Shown piece after piece: positions 28,129 to 36,920 of a stretch of DNA of 64,000 nt. This stretch comes from Symbiopectobacterium purcellii. GTDB lineage: Bacteria > Pseudomonadota > Gammaproteobacteria > Enterobacterales > Enterobacteriaceae. The notes beneath the pieces were generated by a model that did no database searches, was not told where the DNA came from, and worked only from the letters and a program-made list of their open reading frames with translations. Where the stretch lies: the NCBI RefSeq assembly GCF_019797845.1, contig NZ_CP081864.1, forward strand, positions 1,922,001 through 1,986,000, written 5' to 3'. The position numbers and the translations under genes are program-made. How positions within the stretch are numbered: position 1 is the stretch's first letter; each line of letters opens with the position of its first letter.

Positions 28129-29019
28129 TTAATCCATTTGTGACAGCAGGGAACGACGGATGCCATCGCCCAGCAGATTCACAATCAGTACGCTGAGGGT
28201 AATGGCCACACCCGGCAACATCACCGTCCAGGGCGCGGCATACACCAGTTCCAGCGAATTGCCTAACATGGCACCCCATTCGGGCGTTGGCATTTGAGCG
28301 CCCAGATCGAGAAAGCCCAGTGCTGAAATATCCAGAATGGCGATAGAGAGCGCGCGGGTAAACTCGGACACCAGCACCGGCACGATATTGGGTAACACCA
28401 CGTACCAAATGATATAGCGGGTTGATGCGCCGTCTAACCGGGCGGCGATCACATATTCCTTATCCATCTCATCGTGTACGGCAGTGTAGAGCGTTCTCAC
28501 CATGCGCGGCAGCAGCGCCAGCCACACGGCCAGCATAGCGTGCGTCAAATCCGGGCCGATAAAGGCAATCACCACGATAGCCAGCAGTAATGAGGGTATT
28601 GACAGTAACGTGTCAAGAATATGTTTCAACAATGCGGAGCGCAGGCCGTGTGTTACGCCTGCTAATGTGCCGAGCACAATGCCGCAGAAGGCCGCCGCAT
28701 AGGTGACGATCAGCGCTGAACCGACGGTCGCCGCAGTACCGGTCAATAACCGGCTCAATAGGTCGCGCCCCAGATCGTCCGTTCCGAGAAAAAAGGAGAC
28801 TTCACCGTAATGTGACCAGGAAGGGGGCAACAACTGGTAGCCCAAAAACTGCTGATCGACAGCATAAGGGGCGATGGCCGAACCAAACAGACACAGAAAC
28901 AGCAGCGCCAAAAATCCGTATAGCCCAATCATCGCCAGCGTATCGCGATGGAAAAATTGCCAGATATCCCGCACGCGGCTGGGCAGGCGCTTTTCACTGT
29001 AAACGTTATCGAAGGGCAT
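28129..29019 (-). CDS. sapC: SapC, ABC transporter permease
   Basis: Inner-membrane permease of the Sap system, 296 residues as in E. coli, with about six helices. Conserved stretches are [44 protein letters not shown] and the ATPase-contact loop AARLDGAST. The first codons ([10 protein letters not shown]) match E. coli SapC (MPYDSVYSEK). In E. coli the sapC start lies inside the end of sapB. Here sapB is 2.66 kb upstream, and the native ribosome site inside sapB is lost. The sequence just before the ATG shows no clear replacement, so SapC expression could be altered. Confidence 0.95.
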   Translation of the reverse strand: MPFDNVYSEKRLPSRVRDIWQFFHRDTLAMIGLYGFLALLFLCLFGSAIAPYAVDQQFLGYQLLPPSWSHYGEVSFFLGTDDLGRDLLSRLLTGTAATVGSALIVTYAAAFCGIVLGTLAGVTHGLRSALLKHILDTLLSIPSLLLAIVVIAFIGPDLTHAMLAVWLALLPRMVRTLYTAVHDEMDKEYVIAARLDGASTRYIIWYVVLPNIVPVLVSEFTRALSIAILDISALGFLDLGAQMPTPEWGAMLGNSLELVYAAPWTVMLPGVAITLSVLIVNLLGDGIRRSLLSQMD

Positions 29020-29020
29020 A
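29007..29020. repeat. Att-like direct repeat, sapC-side copy
   Basis: TATCGAAGGGCATA here and TATCGCAGGGCATA at 31676-31689 differ at one of 14 positions. On the coding strand this is TATGCCCT(T/G)CGATA, the overlap of the sapB stop and sapC start in an uninterrupted operon. The copies bound the 2.67-kb insert. Confidence 0.7.
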
Positions 29021-29164
29021 TGATTTCACTTGAACTGCTTTTGATGCATGTGGTGTTACTCTACTTATATCAATCATATCATTACCTTGGGTCAGAAAAA
29101 CACCGAGACAAAGTAGAGATAATCGCTGATTCACACTGACTGGATGTCAGGTTCGTGATGTCCT

Positions 29165-29284
29165 GTGCTGCCGCTTTTTTACCGATACCGCCGGGGAAAG
29201 AAGCCCATAGCGTTAAGCATAGGTGATTATCCTTCTATATCCCTGTCGCAGGCAAGAGAGCGTGGGCAGCAATTTGCTCTCTGG
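29165..29284 (+). pseudogene. Fragment of a P4-type phage integrase (N-terminal domain)
   Basis: The frame reads LPLFYRYRRGKKPIALSIG, then DYPSISLSQARERGQQF. This is the N-terminal DUF4102-like pattern of P4-family tyrosine recombinases (YRY..GK....LG.YP.vSLaeAR). Similarity stops near 29284 and nothing of the catalytic domain remains. It lies about 145 bases inside the sapC-side repeat, where an integrase usually sits next to its attachment site. It is a dead remnant. Confidence 0.65.
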
Positions 29285-29332
29285 AGGATCACCGACGGTT
29301 ATGACCTGTGTGTCGAGCTACCGGAATGCCGT

Positions 29333-30412
29333 TTACTGCTCTGCATTTATTCTTTCAAAATAAGGCATTTTTTTGTCTTTCATTTTATCAAAAGAGAATT
29401 TGGTATAGTTAATATCAGCATATCCTTTCACCAGCATCTTTCCTTCCTTAAGGTCAGACAGGCTGGTCCATACGGTATATTCCGTCTGTGACGTTTTGAC
29501 CTCTCCGCGCGCCTGCCGCTCGTCTACCGTGATGTCTTTAATACGATCAAACCTGTTCATAATATGAGCTAGCGTATTCATCGCGAGCGCAGCATTTACC
29601 GGTTTAGGTACAGAGGTGGTATAAAATACACCACGAATGAATCGGCCTACAGACGTGTCTGAAGAGGGGAGTGCCGCAATGGCAATACCGCTGTCTGGTT
29701 GACGGATTGATACGTTGCCAAGCGTTGCGTGAGAACGATCTATATTGGTCAAATGCGTATAGTTATTGAGATTCTGCAAGTGCCAGGGGAAACCTGGTCC
29801 ATTGGTCATAACCCGAGTTGGATTTTCATAAACGGTTAATTTACCATCAACAGCTTCAATCACGATACTGCCGCCATCTTTATCATAGAAAGCATAATGA
29901 AGTGGCGCTTTAATATTACCAAATCCGTTAATAACAGGAGGCCGGAATTTGGTCTTTTCGACAGATGCTTTGACTTCACTGACGCGGGAAAATTGAGACA
30001 GGGCCCATTCGCCGATCGCCGTTACCGGGATAGCATTTTGATATTCATTAGGCTTTACATCATCAAGATCCGCACTGTTTATCAGACTCGCACTGAATGA
30101 AAGCCCCCCGCTGTTCATACCCTGGAAAATGTTATAAATATCACCGTCGTCATATACATTGGTACTAATGGCAAGTATTTTATAGTGAGACTGATAGCGA
30201 GCTCCCGCTTTGCCATCGGGTGTTTTATTCTGAAAAAGGGTATTTTCTGGGTAATAGGTTATCCATGAAGGTAAATCTGTGGTTAATTCAAGCGTGCGGC
30301 CATGATATAGATTATTATTGATGTCCTGAATGGCCAAGCAGGTAGAGGGTTCTGCGCTAAAGGGGGCAGAGGAAATCAGCAAAAACATAAAAAAAAGAAG
30401 GTGTTTTTTCAT
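29333..30412 (-). CDS. Periplasmic choloylglycine-hydrolase-family amidase (linear amide C-N hydrolase)
   Basis: The 359-residue protein has a signal peptide (MKKHLLFFMFLLISSAPFSA) and then Cys25 as the likely N-terminal nucleophile. Further family positions are GR39TLE, MNSGGLSFS (an Asn), MTNGPGFPWHLQNLNNY (the second conserved Asn) and SVGRFIR (the late Arg). The Asp usually three residues after the first Arg is Glu42 here. Members cleave amides such as bile salts, penicillin V or acyl-homoserine lactones; Gram-negative relatives exist in Pectobacterium and Agrobacterium. The substrate cannot be told from sequence. It has a strong AAGGAG site, is AT-rich compared with sap genes, lies inside the sap operon insert and has a Fur-box-like site 26 bases upstream. 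Confidence 0.8.
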   Translation of the reverse strand: MKKHLLFFMFLLISSAPFSAEPSTCLAIQDINNNLYHGRTLELTTDLPSWITYYPENTLFQNKTPDGKAGARYQSHYKILAISTNVYDDGDIYNIFQGMNSGGLSFSASLINSADLDDVKPNEYQNAIPVTAIGEWALSQFSRVSEVKASVEKTKFRPPVINGFGNIKAPLHYAFYDKDGGSIVIEAVDGKLTVYENPTRVMTNGPGFPWHLQNLNNYTHLTNIDRSHATLGNVSIRQPDSGIAIAALPSSDTSVGRFIRGVFYTTSVPKPVNAALAMNTLAHIMNRFDRIKDITVDERQARGEVKTSQTEYTVWTSLSDLKEGKMLVKGYADINYTKFSFDKMKDKKMPYFERINAEQ

Positions 30413-30437
30413 TCAAGATACTCCTTATGATTAAAGT

Positions 30438-30456
30438 AATAATGATTATCAATTAA
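30438..30456. promoter_or_regulatory. Fur-box-like site upstream of the hydrolase gene
   Basis: ATAATGATTATCAATT matches the Fur consensus GATAATGATAATCATTATC at 12 of the first 14 positions and 13 of 19 overall. It lies 26 bases upstream of the hydrolase ATG, in the promoter position, and suggests iron-repressed expression. Confidence 0.5.
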
Positions 30457-30631
30457 GTATCTCTACCGCATACAGTCTATTGTAATGATACTCGATCAGA
30501 GCGCTAAATCAGTTCAAGTTAGAGCAACATATCAAGGATTCAACGCTGTTAATTATATCAGAACACGTGATTATTTCGAGTGTCAGAGCACCCTTTGGCA
30601 GAGGGAGGCTCTTTTTGAAGAACAGAGTCAA

Positions 30632-30795
30632 TCACTGGTGGGCATCGCGCTGTTAGCCGATATGAGAGCGGTGATGATACACGCGGAGAGAAACCAACGC
30701 CGATTATAGCTGCCCGAGAGCACCGGCTGTGCTGAACCCTGTGGTGATGACGATTAACGAAATGGCAACGATATAAAGTGACGACAGTAACCGTT
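30632..30795 (-). pseudogene. Degraded membrane-protein fragment, MFS-transporter-like
   Basis: On the minus strand one frame gives LLSSLYIVAISLIVITTG then FSTAGALGQ. After a one-base shift it continues YNRRWFLSACIITALISA, then a stop. A hydrophobic helix, a G..GQ..NRRW loop and another helix resemble the TM2-motif A-TM3 region of drug-efflux MFS transporters. The gene has no start and is frameshifted. The assignment is by pattern only. Confidence 0.3.
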
Positions 30796-30945
30796 CGGTT
30801 TATTTGTCTATAAACAAGATAGGGTCTGAATGAAAGAGAGGTAGGGTCCTTCAACGCTGGGATATTAAGAGTGATAGTTAGATGGCGTGTCAGCCAGTTG
30901 GCTAGCGTCGTTGATTAATTCATGTAGAATCACAACACTTTTCAC

Positions 30946-31321
30946 CTAGTTATCGCACTCATTGGTTGTGCAGTTATTTGCCAAAACCCCATAAACATCT
31001 TTGGTATACTCATTATGTATCACGAATGTGTTATGTCGTGTTAGCGTTATATCCCTAATGAGGCCTGCTATAGCCATTTTTAACTCGGTTTTTAAAGAAG
31101 ATTGCACGTCATCACTGTCGGCATGCTTCATGTTAGAGATTAATTCAGAAATGTATTTTCTTTAGCTGTAATCCGGCTCGGGTTTGTGATAAGCGTTTAA
31201 TTCGGTTACGTAAGAATTAATGATCCCTTTGTTATAGGTTGCAGCCCTTGGGGGGGCCGACATTGTCTTGTAATGTCCGCCACATAGGGTGTTGATGACG
31301 TTCTGAACCGACTCTGTTCAT
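30946..31321 (-). pseudogene. Broken gene for an unrecognised AT-rich protein of about 125 residues
   Basis: An ATG at 31319-31321 has a good AAGGAT ribosome site. After a few codons a frameshift is needed to reach a long frame: TESVQNVINTLCGGHYK, then NKGIINSYVTELNAYHK, a TAA at 31162-31164, then ISELISNMKHADSDDVQ and a final stop at 30946-30948. The last 61 residues remain an open frame. The stretch reads like real protein in one frame apart from the TAA. No family was recognised. An 18-bp palindrome lies just upstream. Confidence 0.45.
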
Positions 31322-31331
31322 GGTGTTATCC

Positions 31332-31349
31332 TTAATGATTAATCATTAA
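31332..31349. promoter_or_regulatory. Perfect 18-bp palindrome, operator candidate
   Basis: TTAATGATTAATCATTAA equals its own reverse complement. It lies 11 bases upstream of the start of the broken gene at 31321, where a repressor of that gene would bind. It is too AT-rich to be a terminator. Confidence 0.4.
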
Positions 31350-31490
31350 TGAATATCGTATCGTCGTGCTCCGCCAATGAATGGACTGCTGAATATTCTC
31401 CCCGAAAGAGAGAATAGGTAATATCAAAAAACATTATTGTGCTACGGGCGTCGCTGCCAGCGCATGTTAAACCTGCAAAGTGAAAATGCC

Positions 31491-31560
31491 TCAGCGCACG
31501 CCGATAATGTCGAGTGCATCTTCAAGCGTGAAAAAGGGCTGGGGTGAGTGGTCCTTGTAT
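31491..31560 (-). pseudogene. Short coding scrap inside the sap insert
   Basis: The minus frame reads PYKDHSPQPFFTLEDALDI, then IGVR and a TGA at 31491-31493. A stop lies just upstream. It looks like the C-terminal end of a lost gene. No family is assigned. The rest of 31350-31674 shows nothing else. Confidence 0.25.
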
Positions 31561-31674
31561 GGCTACCCATGAAGGTCTTCACTCATGATGAGATGTAGAT
31601 ACGGTGTGTTGATCACCTTAACGCATGAGTGATTACTCAATCGGTTGATGTCTATTTATTATTCTGTGATAGCC

Positions 31675-32640
31675 CTATCGCAGGGCATACCATTCCTTAT
31701 GTTTCAGTGAATTCGCCATTGCGCCCCAAATATCGGACAGCACATTAACCGTAATCACCATCGCTCCGACCACCATAACGCCGGCGGAGATAGCGGAATA
31801 ATCCTGCTGGCGAATGGCATCCACCAGCCAGCGTCCTATACCGGGCCAACTGAACACCACTTCGGTAATGATCGCCAGCGTCAACATGGTGGGAAACTGA
31901 AGTCCTAGCTGCGGTGCAATGGGCGGTAGCGCATTACGCAGCACATGGCGGCGAATAATGGTAAGGCGCGACAGACCGCGGGTGGCGGCGGCTTTGACAT
32001 AATTCTTGCTGATCACATCCGTGGTGCTAATGCGCATCAGACGAATGACTTCCATCGTGGGGCCGACGGCCAGCACAATAATCGGCAAAATGAGATGGCG
32101 CACGGCGCTGATCAGCATTTCATCGCGATAAGGAGAATTGGACAACCAGGCGTCAATGAGCGCAAACCCAGTCACCGGCTCAACCTGATAAAGCAGATCG
32201 AAACGGCCTGAAACCGGCAGCCAGCCGAGTTGCAGTGAGAACAGTAACGTCAGCAGCAGCGCCAGCCAAAATACCGGAATAGAGAAACCCACCAACGCGA
32301 TGGCGCTGATGATGATGTCAGGCGTTTTATTGCGCATCACCCCCGCGGTGACGCCGAGCGGGATGCCGACTAACAAAGAGAGTGAGAAGGCCAACACGCA
32401 CAGTTCAATGGTGGCGGGAAGCACTTCCTTTAATTGCACACTGATCGATTCGCCGTTAATCGACGAAATACCCAGATCGCCGCGCATCAGGCTGCGCATA
32501 AAGAAGCCGTAGGCGTCGAACAGCGTGGCGCCGCCCAGTGGGGCGTTGGGGGTGTAGTAACAGAGGCTGAAGCCGACCAATGTGAGCAGCATCAGGGTTA
32601 TCAGCAACAGCAACAGGCGACGCAGGGTAAAAATGATCAT
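31675..32640 (-). CDS. sapB: SapB, ABC transporter permease
   Basis: Inner-membrane permease of the Sap system, 321 residues as in E. coli. It has [73 protein letters not shown] (ATPase-contact loop), [20 protein letters not shown] and the exact family end KHKEWYALR. The ATG overlaps the sapA stop by 4 bases. Its end would normally overlap the sapC start, and the foreign insert begins immediately after. Confidence 0.96.
   Translation of the reverse strand: MIIFTLRRLLLLLITLMLLTLVGFSLCYYTPNAPLGGATLFDAYGFFMRSLMRGDLGISSINGESISVQLKEVLPATIELCVLAFSLSLLVGIPLGVTAGVMRNKTPDIIISAIALVGFSIPVFWLALLLTLLFSLQLGWLPVSGRFDLLYQVEPVTGFALIDAWLSNSPYRDEMLISAVRHLILPIIVLAVGPTMEVIRLMRISTTDVISKNYVKAAATRGLSRLTIIRRHVLRNALPPIAPQLGLQFPTMLTLAIITEVVFSWPGIGRWLVDAIRQQDYSAISAGVMVVGAMVITVNVLSDIWGAMANSLKHKEWYALR
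31676..31689. repeat. Att-like direct repeat, sapB-side copy
   Basis: TATCGCAGGGCATA, the partner of 29007-29020 (one mismatch). It contains the last codons and stop of sapB. Confidence 0.7.
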
Positions 32641-34331
32641 GGCTGCTCTCCCTCTTTACCCACCTGCGGTGGTGCTTCCGGCGTCGGGGTCTCACCTAAC
32701 TCGCGATACACGCCGGCGAAAGAGGCATTGCCGAAGGGGCTCAATATCAGCCCTTTCATGTCATAACGGTAAGCCAGCATACGCAGCGAAGAGGCCAACG
32801 GCAGCACTGGTAATTGCTGCGCTAATATCTGTTGGGCCTGTTGGTAGTACTCAATGCGTTTGGCCAACTGCTGTGAGGTAAGGGCGCTTTGTAGCACACT
32901 GTCGAACGTAGGATCGCACCAATGCGTGTAGTTGGTTTGCGAGTGAATGGCAGCGCAACTGAGCAGCGGGCGGAAAAAACTGTCAGGATCGTTACTGTCG
33001 GTGATCCAGCCGGAGAGCGTCAGGTCATGGCTCATCTCCATCAGGCGAGCCTCCTGAAAACGGCCTTCGACCGGAACAATGGTCACTTTAACTCCCACTT
33101 GCGCCAAATCCGCCTGAATCAGCTCAGCGGTCTTTAACGGGCTGGGATTATAGGATTGCGATGCAACTGGCACCCACAGCTTGAGGTTAAGGTCGGTTGC
33201 CCCAAGCGTTGTCAGCAGGTGGCGTGCTTCTTCCGGGTTGTATTCGGTAATGCGCGATTCGCTGTCATAAGCCCAAGAGGCGCGGGGTAGCAGAGACGCC
33301 GCGGTTTCTGCCGTGCCGTAATAGATGGACTGCATCAAACGATCATTGTTAATTGCCAGCGCAATGGCGCGGCGAATGCGCATGTCATCCAACGGCGGTT
33401 TACGCACATTGAAGGCGAGATATGCGATATTCATCCCGGGACGCAGCGAGAGCCGTAACCGCGGGTCGTTGCGCAAAATAGGCAACTGATTGGCGGCAGG
33501 GTAAGCCAGCACGTCGCACTCGCCGGTCAGTAATTTAGAGAGACGACCGGTGCCTCCGACGCCCAAATCGACAACCACCTGCTGCATTCGTGGTTTTCCA
33601 CGCCAGTAGCGATCGTTGCGCATCAGGCGCAGATACTGCCCGCTGCGATAGGCTTCCAGCCGATAAGGACCTGTACCGACGGGTTCACGATCTAACAGTT
33701 CCTTTCTGTCCTGTTTGATCAACTGCTGGCCATACTCGGCAGAAAGTACCGGTGCATAGTGGGTTGCCAGGTGCCACAAAAAAGAGGCATCTGGGCTGTT
33801 AAGGCGGATTTCCAGCGCATAGTCGCCCAGCTTGCGGATGCTTTGTACCACATCGGCAAACTGCAAACTGGTGAAATAGGGGTATTCACCGCCGTTCACG
33901 TCATGATACGGGTGGGTTTTATCCAGCATTCGTTGCAAGCTGAAAATCACATCATCGGCGTTTAACGGGCGGGTAGGCGTAAACCAATCGGTGGTTTGAA
34001 ACGGCACATCGTGGCGCAGATATAAACGGTAGGTCGCACCGTTATCCAGAACCTCCCAGCGCTGGGCCAGTTCCGGCATCAAGCGGTAGGTGTAAGGATC
34101 CACATCCAGTAGCCGATCGTAAAGCTGTGCCGCCAGCGTATCGATTATTACGCCGCTGCGCGCCATCTGCGGGTTGAAGGTGTTGACCACGCCGTTGACG
34201 CAGTACACGAAACCGCTGTGGCGGATATCTTCCCGCTGCGTCTGTGCGGGGGCTGCAGCGAACGCAGACCCTATCAGGCAGGCGGAGAACAGCGCGCCTA
34301 TTTTGATCAGGCAGGAGGTGTATCCAGACAT
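32637..34331 (-). CDS. sapA: SapA, periplasmic solute-binding protein
   Basis: SapA is the binding protein of the Sap system, related to the dipeptide/oligopeptide-binding family (SBP_bac_5). The 564-residue protein has a signal peptide ending near SAFAAAPAQ. It continues with [79 protein letters not shown] and [21 protein letters not shown]. coli SapA is 547 residues. It heads the operon sapA-sapB-[insert]-sapC-sapD-sapF. Confidence 0.95.
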   Translation of the reverse strand: MSGYTSCLIKIGALFSACLIGSAFAAAPAQTQREDIRHSGFVYCVNGVVNTFNPQMARSGVIIDTLAAQLYDRLLDVDPYTYRLMPELAQRWEVLDNGATYRLYLRHDVPFQTTDWFTPTRPLNADDVIFSLQRMLDKTHPYHDVNGGEYPYFTSLQFADVVQSIRKLGDYALEIRLNSPDASFLWHLATHYAPVLSAEYGQQLIKQDRKELLDREPVGTGPYRLEAYRSGQYLRLMRNDRYWRGKPRMQQVVVDLGVGGTGRLSKLLTGECDVLAYPAANQLPILRNDPRLRLSLRPGMNIAYLAFNVRKPPLDDMRIRRAIALAINNDRLMQSIYYGTAETAASLLPRASWAYDSESRITEYNPEEARHLLTTLGATDLNLKLWVPVASQSYNPSPLKTAELIQADLAQVGVKVTIVPVEGRFQEARLMEMSHDLTLSGWITDSNDPDSFFRPLLSCAAIHSQTNYTHWCDPTFDSVLQSALTSQQLAKRIEYYQQAQQILAQQLPVLPLASSLRMLAYRYDMKGLILSPFGNASFAGVYRELGETPTPEAPPQVGKEGEQP

Positions 34332-34367
34332 ACGATGCGCTTACGTTGGCTAAAAATCAGAGTTGTC

Positions 34368-34395
34368 ATGATAAGAGTGTACCGCACTCTGCTAA
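34368..34395 (-). promoter_or_regulatory. Candidate sapA promoter
   Basis: On the minus strand, TTAGCA (34395-34390) and TATCAT (34373-34368) are 16 bases apart, 37 bases before the sapA ATG. The spacer holds an inverted repeat GAGTGcggtaCACTC that could be an operator. Confidence 0.45.
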
Positions 34396-34574
34396 AGTGC
34401 CCCACTGTGTCGATGCTCACCTGCTGTATTTTCCACCAAATTCGATAAAACATGAACATGGTTCGTCAGGGGGGGGGCGATAACGTGCCGGGTGCATAGT
34501 GTCACAGAGGTAAAGCTAAACCAGAAAGAACCCTACCGTTACTACGGAAATGAGAAAAATTCTCAACAAAGTGC

Positions 34575-34609
34575 TTTACAACTGATACTGATAACTATTA
34601 TCATTAATC
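34575..34609 (+). promoter_or_regulatory. RyhB promoter with overlapping Fur box
   Basis: TTTACA (34575-34580), an 18-base spacer and TATCAT (34599-34604) form a promoter. GATAACTATTATCATTA (from 34590) overlaps the -10 and is a good Fur-box match, as at ryhB in E. coli. Confidence 0.75.
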
Positions 34610-34610
34610 T

Positions 34611-34708
34611 CGCACTCCAAACGGCTTCTCGTAAGCGCGCAAGGGGAGCACGACATTGCTCACATTGCTTCCAGTATTATTTTAGCCAGCGTTTGCTGGC
34701 TTTTTTTT
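34611..34708 (+). ncRNA. ryhB: RyhB iron-responsive small RNA
   Basis: The stretch contains AGCACGACATTGCTCACATT followed by GCTTCCAGTATTATTTTAGC, the conserved core of RyhB that pairs with sdhD, sodB and other iron-protein mRNAs. It ends in the terminator GCCAGC-GTTT-GCTGGC plus eight T. The 5' end (about 34611) is inferred from the promoter. RyhB is made when Fur is inactive and works with Hfq. In E. coli ryhB lies by yhhX, so its position between the sap and psp operons is different. The first 30 bases differ from E. coli. It is convergent with pspF, whose stop is 10 bases past the T run. Confidence 0.88.
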
Positions 34709-34717
34709 GTCTGCAAT

Positions 34718-35710
34718 TTATGCCTCACCGCTGGTGATGTCATGCTTTTTCAGCAGTCCGCGCAGCTGATGGTAGGTTAAGCCGAGTAGTGAAGCTGCTT
34801 TACGTTGATTAAAACGCGCGTGAGACAGTGCCTGTTCGATCAAGGCTTTTTCTTGCACCTGCTGCCATTCTCGTAAGGCTAACGGCAGAGACGGTAGGGC
34901 GCTTTCCTCAGACGGTTCAGCGAGTGGCGTTTCAACAGCGCGTTGAAACGGGTTAATGATGATGGCATCCAGTGGTTCGGCAGTTGCACCGTGTCGATAG
35001 ACCGAACGCTCGACCACGTTTTTCAATTCGCGCACGTTGCCGGGCCAGGCGTAATTCAGCAGGGTATGACGAGCGTGTGCAGAAAATCCAGTGAACAACG
35101 GGAGATGCAATTCCCGGCACATTTGGATAGCGAAGTGTTCTGCCAGTAACATGATATCCTGTTGGCGTTCGCGCAGCGGGGGCAGTTGCACCACATCGAA
35201 GGCCAGCCTGTCGAGCAGATCGGCGCGAAACTTGCCAACCGTAGCGAGTGCGGGCAGATCTTCATTGGTGGCACACACCAGACGTACATCAACCTGAAGC
35301 GGCTGGCTGCCTCCCACACGCTCCAATACGCCATATTCAATGACGCGCAGCAATTTCTCCTGCACCAGCATTGGTGCCGTTGCCAGCTCATCAAGGAACA
35401 GCGTGCCGCCGTCAGCGCGCTCAAAACGCCCCAGATGACGGCGCTGCGCGCCGGTAAACGCGCCGGCTTCATGGCCGAACAGCTCTGAATCCAGCAGATT
35501 TTCATTAAGCGCCGCACAGTTCAGGGAGATAAACGGGCCTTGCCAACGTGGCGACAGGTAGTGCAGGCGGCTGGCAATCAACTCCTTGCCAGTGCCCCGC
35601 TCACCTAATACCAGCACTGGCTTGGTGAGCTGTGCCAATTGTGAGACCTGTTCCAGCATCTCAACAAAGCTGTTGGCTTCGCCCAGTAGATTCTCCTGAC
35701 CTTTGTCCAT
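34718..35710 (-). CDS. pspF: PspF, sigma-54 activator of the phage-shock operon
   Basis: PspF is a bacterial enhancer-binding protein without a receiver domain that drives the pspA promoter and is held inactive by PspA. The 330-residue protein begins close to the AAA+ domain. It has Walker A GERGTGKELIASRL, the sigma-54 loop GAFTGA, GTLFLDELATAPM (Walker B) and AWPGNVRELKNVVERS. A C-terminal Fis-type helix-turn-helix follows (FNQRKAASLLGLTYHQLRGL). E. coli PspF is 325 residues. It is divergent from pspA. Confidence 0.95.
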   Translation of the reverse strand: MDKGQENLLGEANSFVEMLEQVSQLAQLTKPVLVLGERGTGKELIASRLHYLSPRWQGPFISLNCAALNENLLDSELFGHEAGAFTGAQRRHLGRFERADGGTLFLDELATAPMLVQEKLLRVIEYGVLERVGGSQPLQVDVRLVCATNEDLPALATVGKFRADLLDRLAFDVVQLPPLRERQQDIMLLAEHFAIQMCRELHLPLFTGFSAHARHTLLNYAWPGNVRELKNVVERSVYRHGATAEPLDAIIINPFQRAVETPLAEPSEESALPSLPLALREWQQVQEKALIEQALSHARFNQRKAASLLGLTYHQLRGLLKKHDITSGEA

Positions 35711-35800
35711 CAGATACCACCTTTTGCCGCGGTTAATTTTACCAACTGTTGGTGTATTTAACTAATCTATCCGATGAGGTTTATTTGTCAAAAAAATAAT

Positions 35801-35853
35801 AATCAATAAATTCATATGGATAATTTTTTGGCCATGTTGGCACGCATCTTGTA
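35801..35853 (+). promoter_or_regulatory. Sigma-54 promoter of pspA with IHF site
   Basis: TGGCACGCATCTTGTA (35838-35853) has the -24 GG and -12 TTG spacing of sigma-54 promoters. AATCAATAAATTC (35801-35813) fits the IHF consensus in 12 of 13 positions. PspF enhancer sites are expected further left, near 35711-35790; the inverted ACCAACTGTTGGT there is a candidate. Confidence 0.75.
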
Positions 35854-35953
35854 ATAGCAAGGGAGAACGCTAAGGTTGGTCGACATCAAGCATGACGAAT
35901 CAACATCACCACCCAGTGCATGCGCACTGTGATATGACCAAGAGGACACTGTA

Positions 35954-36619
35954 ATGGGTATTTTTTCTCGTTTTGCCGATATTGTGAACGCAAACATCAA
36001 TTCGTTACTGGACAAAGCGGAAGATCCGCAAAAGCTGGTGCGCTTGATGATCCAGGAAATGGAAGACACACTGGTCGAAGTACGTTCCACCTCGGCGCGG
36101 GCGCTGGCGGAGAAAAAGCAGATTGCGCGTCGCGTCGAGCAGGCTGAATCCCAGCAGGGGCAATGGCAAGAAAAAGCCGAACTGGCGTTGCGCAAAGATA
36201 AAGACGATCTGGCTCGTGCAGCACTGCTTGAAAAGCAGAAACTGGCCGACGTGATTGTGGTGCTGACCCGCGAAGCGGAAAATGTGGATGAAACGCTGAC
36301 GCGCATGAAACGTGAAATTGGTGAGTTGGAAAACAAACTTACGGAAACCCGCGCTCGCCAGCAGGCGCTTTCGCTGCGCCATCAGGCAGCGTCTTCCTCT
36401 CGCGATGTGCGTCGTCAACTCGACAGCGGTAAACTGGATGAAGCGATGGCCCGTTTCGAGCAGTTCGAACGCCGTATCGATTCGATGGAAGCGGAAGCTG
36501 AGAGCGTCGGTTTCGGTAAGCAGAAATCGTTGGATCAGCAATTTGCCGAGTTGCAGGCTGATGATGAAATCAGCGCTCAGTTGGCCGCGTTAAAAGCAAA
36601 AATTAAACCAGAAGCCTGA
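35954..36619 (+). CDS. pspA: PspA, phage-shock protein A
   Basis: PspA is an ESCRT-III-like peripheral membrane protein that stabilises the inner membrane and inhibits PspF. The 221-residue protein is almost all coiled coil. It starts [20 protein letters not shown] (amphipathic helix), then [16 protein letters not shown], and ends with [15 protein letters not shown]. coli PspA has 222 residues. It is first in pspABC and is transcribed from the sigma-54 promoter about 100 bases upstream. Confidence 0.96.
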   Translation: MGIFSRFADIVNANINSLLDKAEDPQKLVRLMIQEMEDTLVEVRSTSARALAEKKQIARRVEQAESQQGQWQEKAELALRKDKDDLARAALLEKQKLADVIVVLTREAENVDETLTRMKREIGELENKLTETRARQQALSLRHQAASSSRDVRRQLDSGKLDEAMARFEQFERRIDSMEAEAESVGFGKQKSLDQQFAELQADDEISAQLAALKAKIKPEA

Positions 36620-36677
36620 TGGCGGCCAGTTTGTTGGACCGCTCGCACCACACTAATACGCCTATCAAGGAGATATA

Positions 36678-36920
36678 ATGAGCGCTTTGTTTCTTGCCAT
36701 CCCATTGACCATTTTCATGTTGTTCGTGGCCCCGGTATGGCTTTGGCTGCACTACAGTCAGCGCAAGCAACGTGATGCGGCGCAAGGGGAGGCATCCTGG
36801 GGGCAAGGCGATCTCCAGCGTTTGACCACGCTGTCTCAAGAAGCGAAGCAGATGCGCGAGCGGATCCAGGCATTGGAAGAGATTCTGGATGCAGAGCATC
36901 CCCACTGGAGGCAATCATGA
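36678..36920 (+). CDS. pspB: PspB, phage-shock protein B
   Basis: A small inner-membrane protein that with PspC senses membrane stress and draws PspA away from PspF. It has 80 residues: one N-terminal helix (LFLAIPLTIFMLFVAPVWLW) and a cytoplasmic coiled coil (LTTLSQEAKQMRERIQALEE). It starts after AAGGAG. It is 6 residues longer than E. coli PspB at the C-terminus and overlaps pspC. Confidence 0.94.
   Translation: MSALFLAIPLTIFMLFVAPVWLWLHYSQRKQRDAAQGEASWGQGDLQRLTTLSQEAKQMRERIQALEEILDAEHPHWRQS

Noticed and set aside
30485..30709. 74-codon plus-strand frame in the sap insert
   Set aside because: No ribosome site and no protein-like pattern; the opposite strand looks more like the decayed gene.
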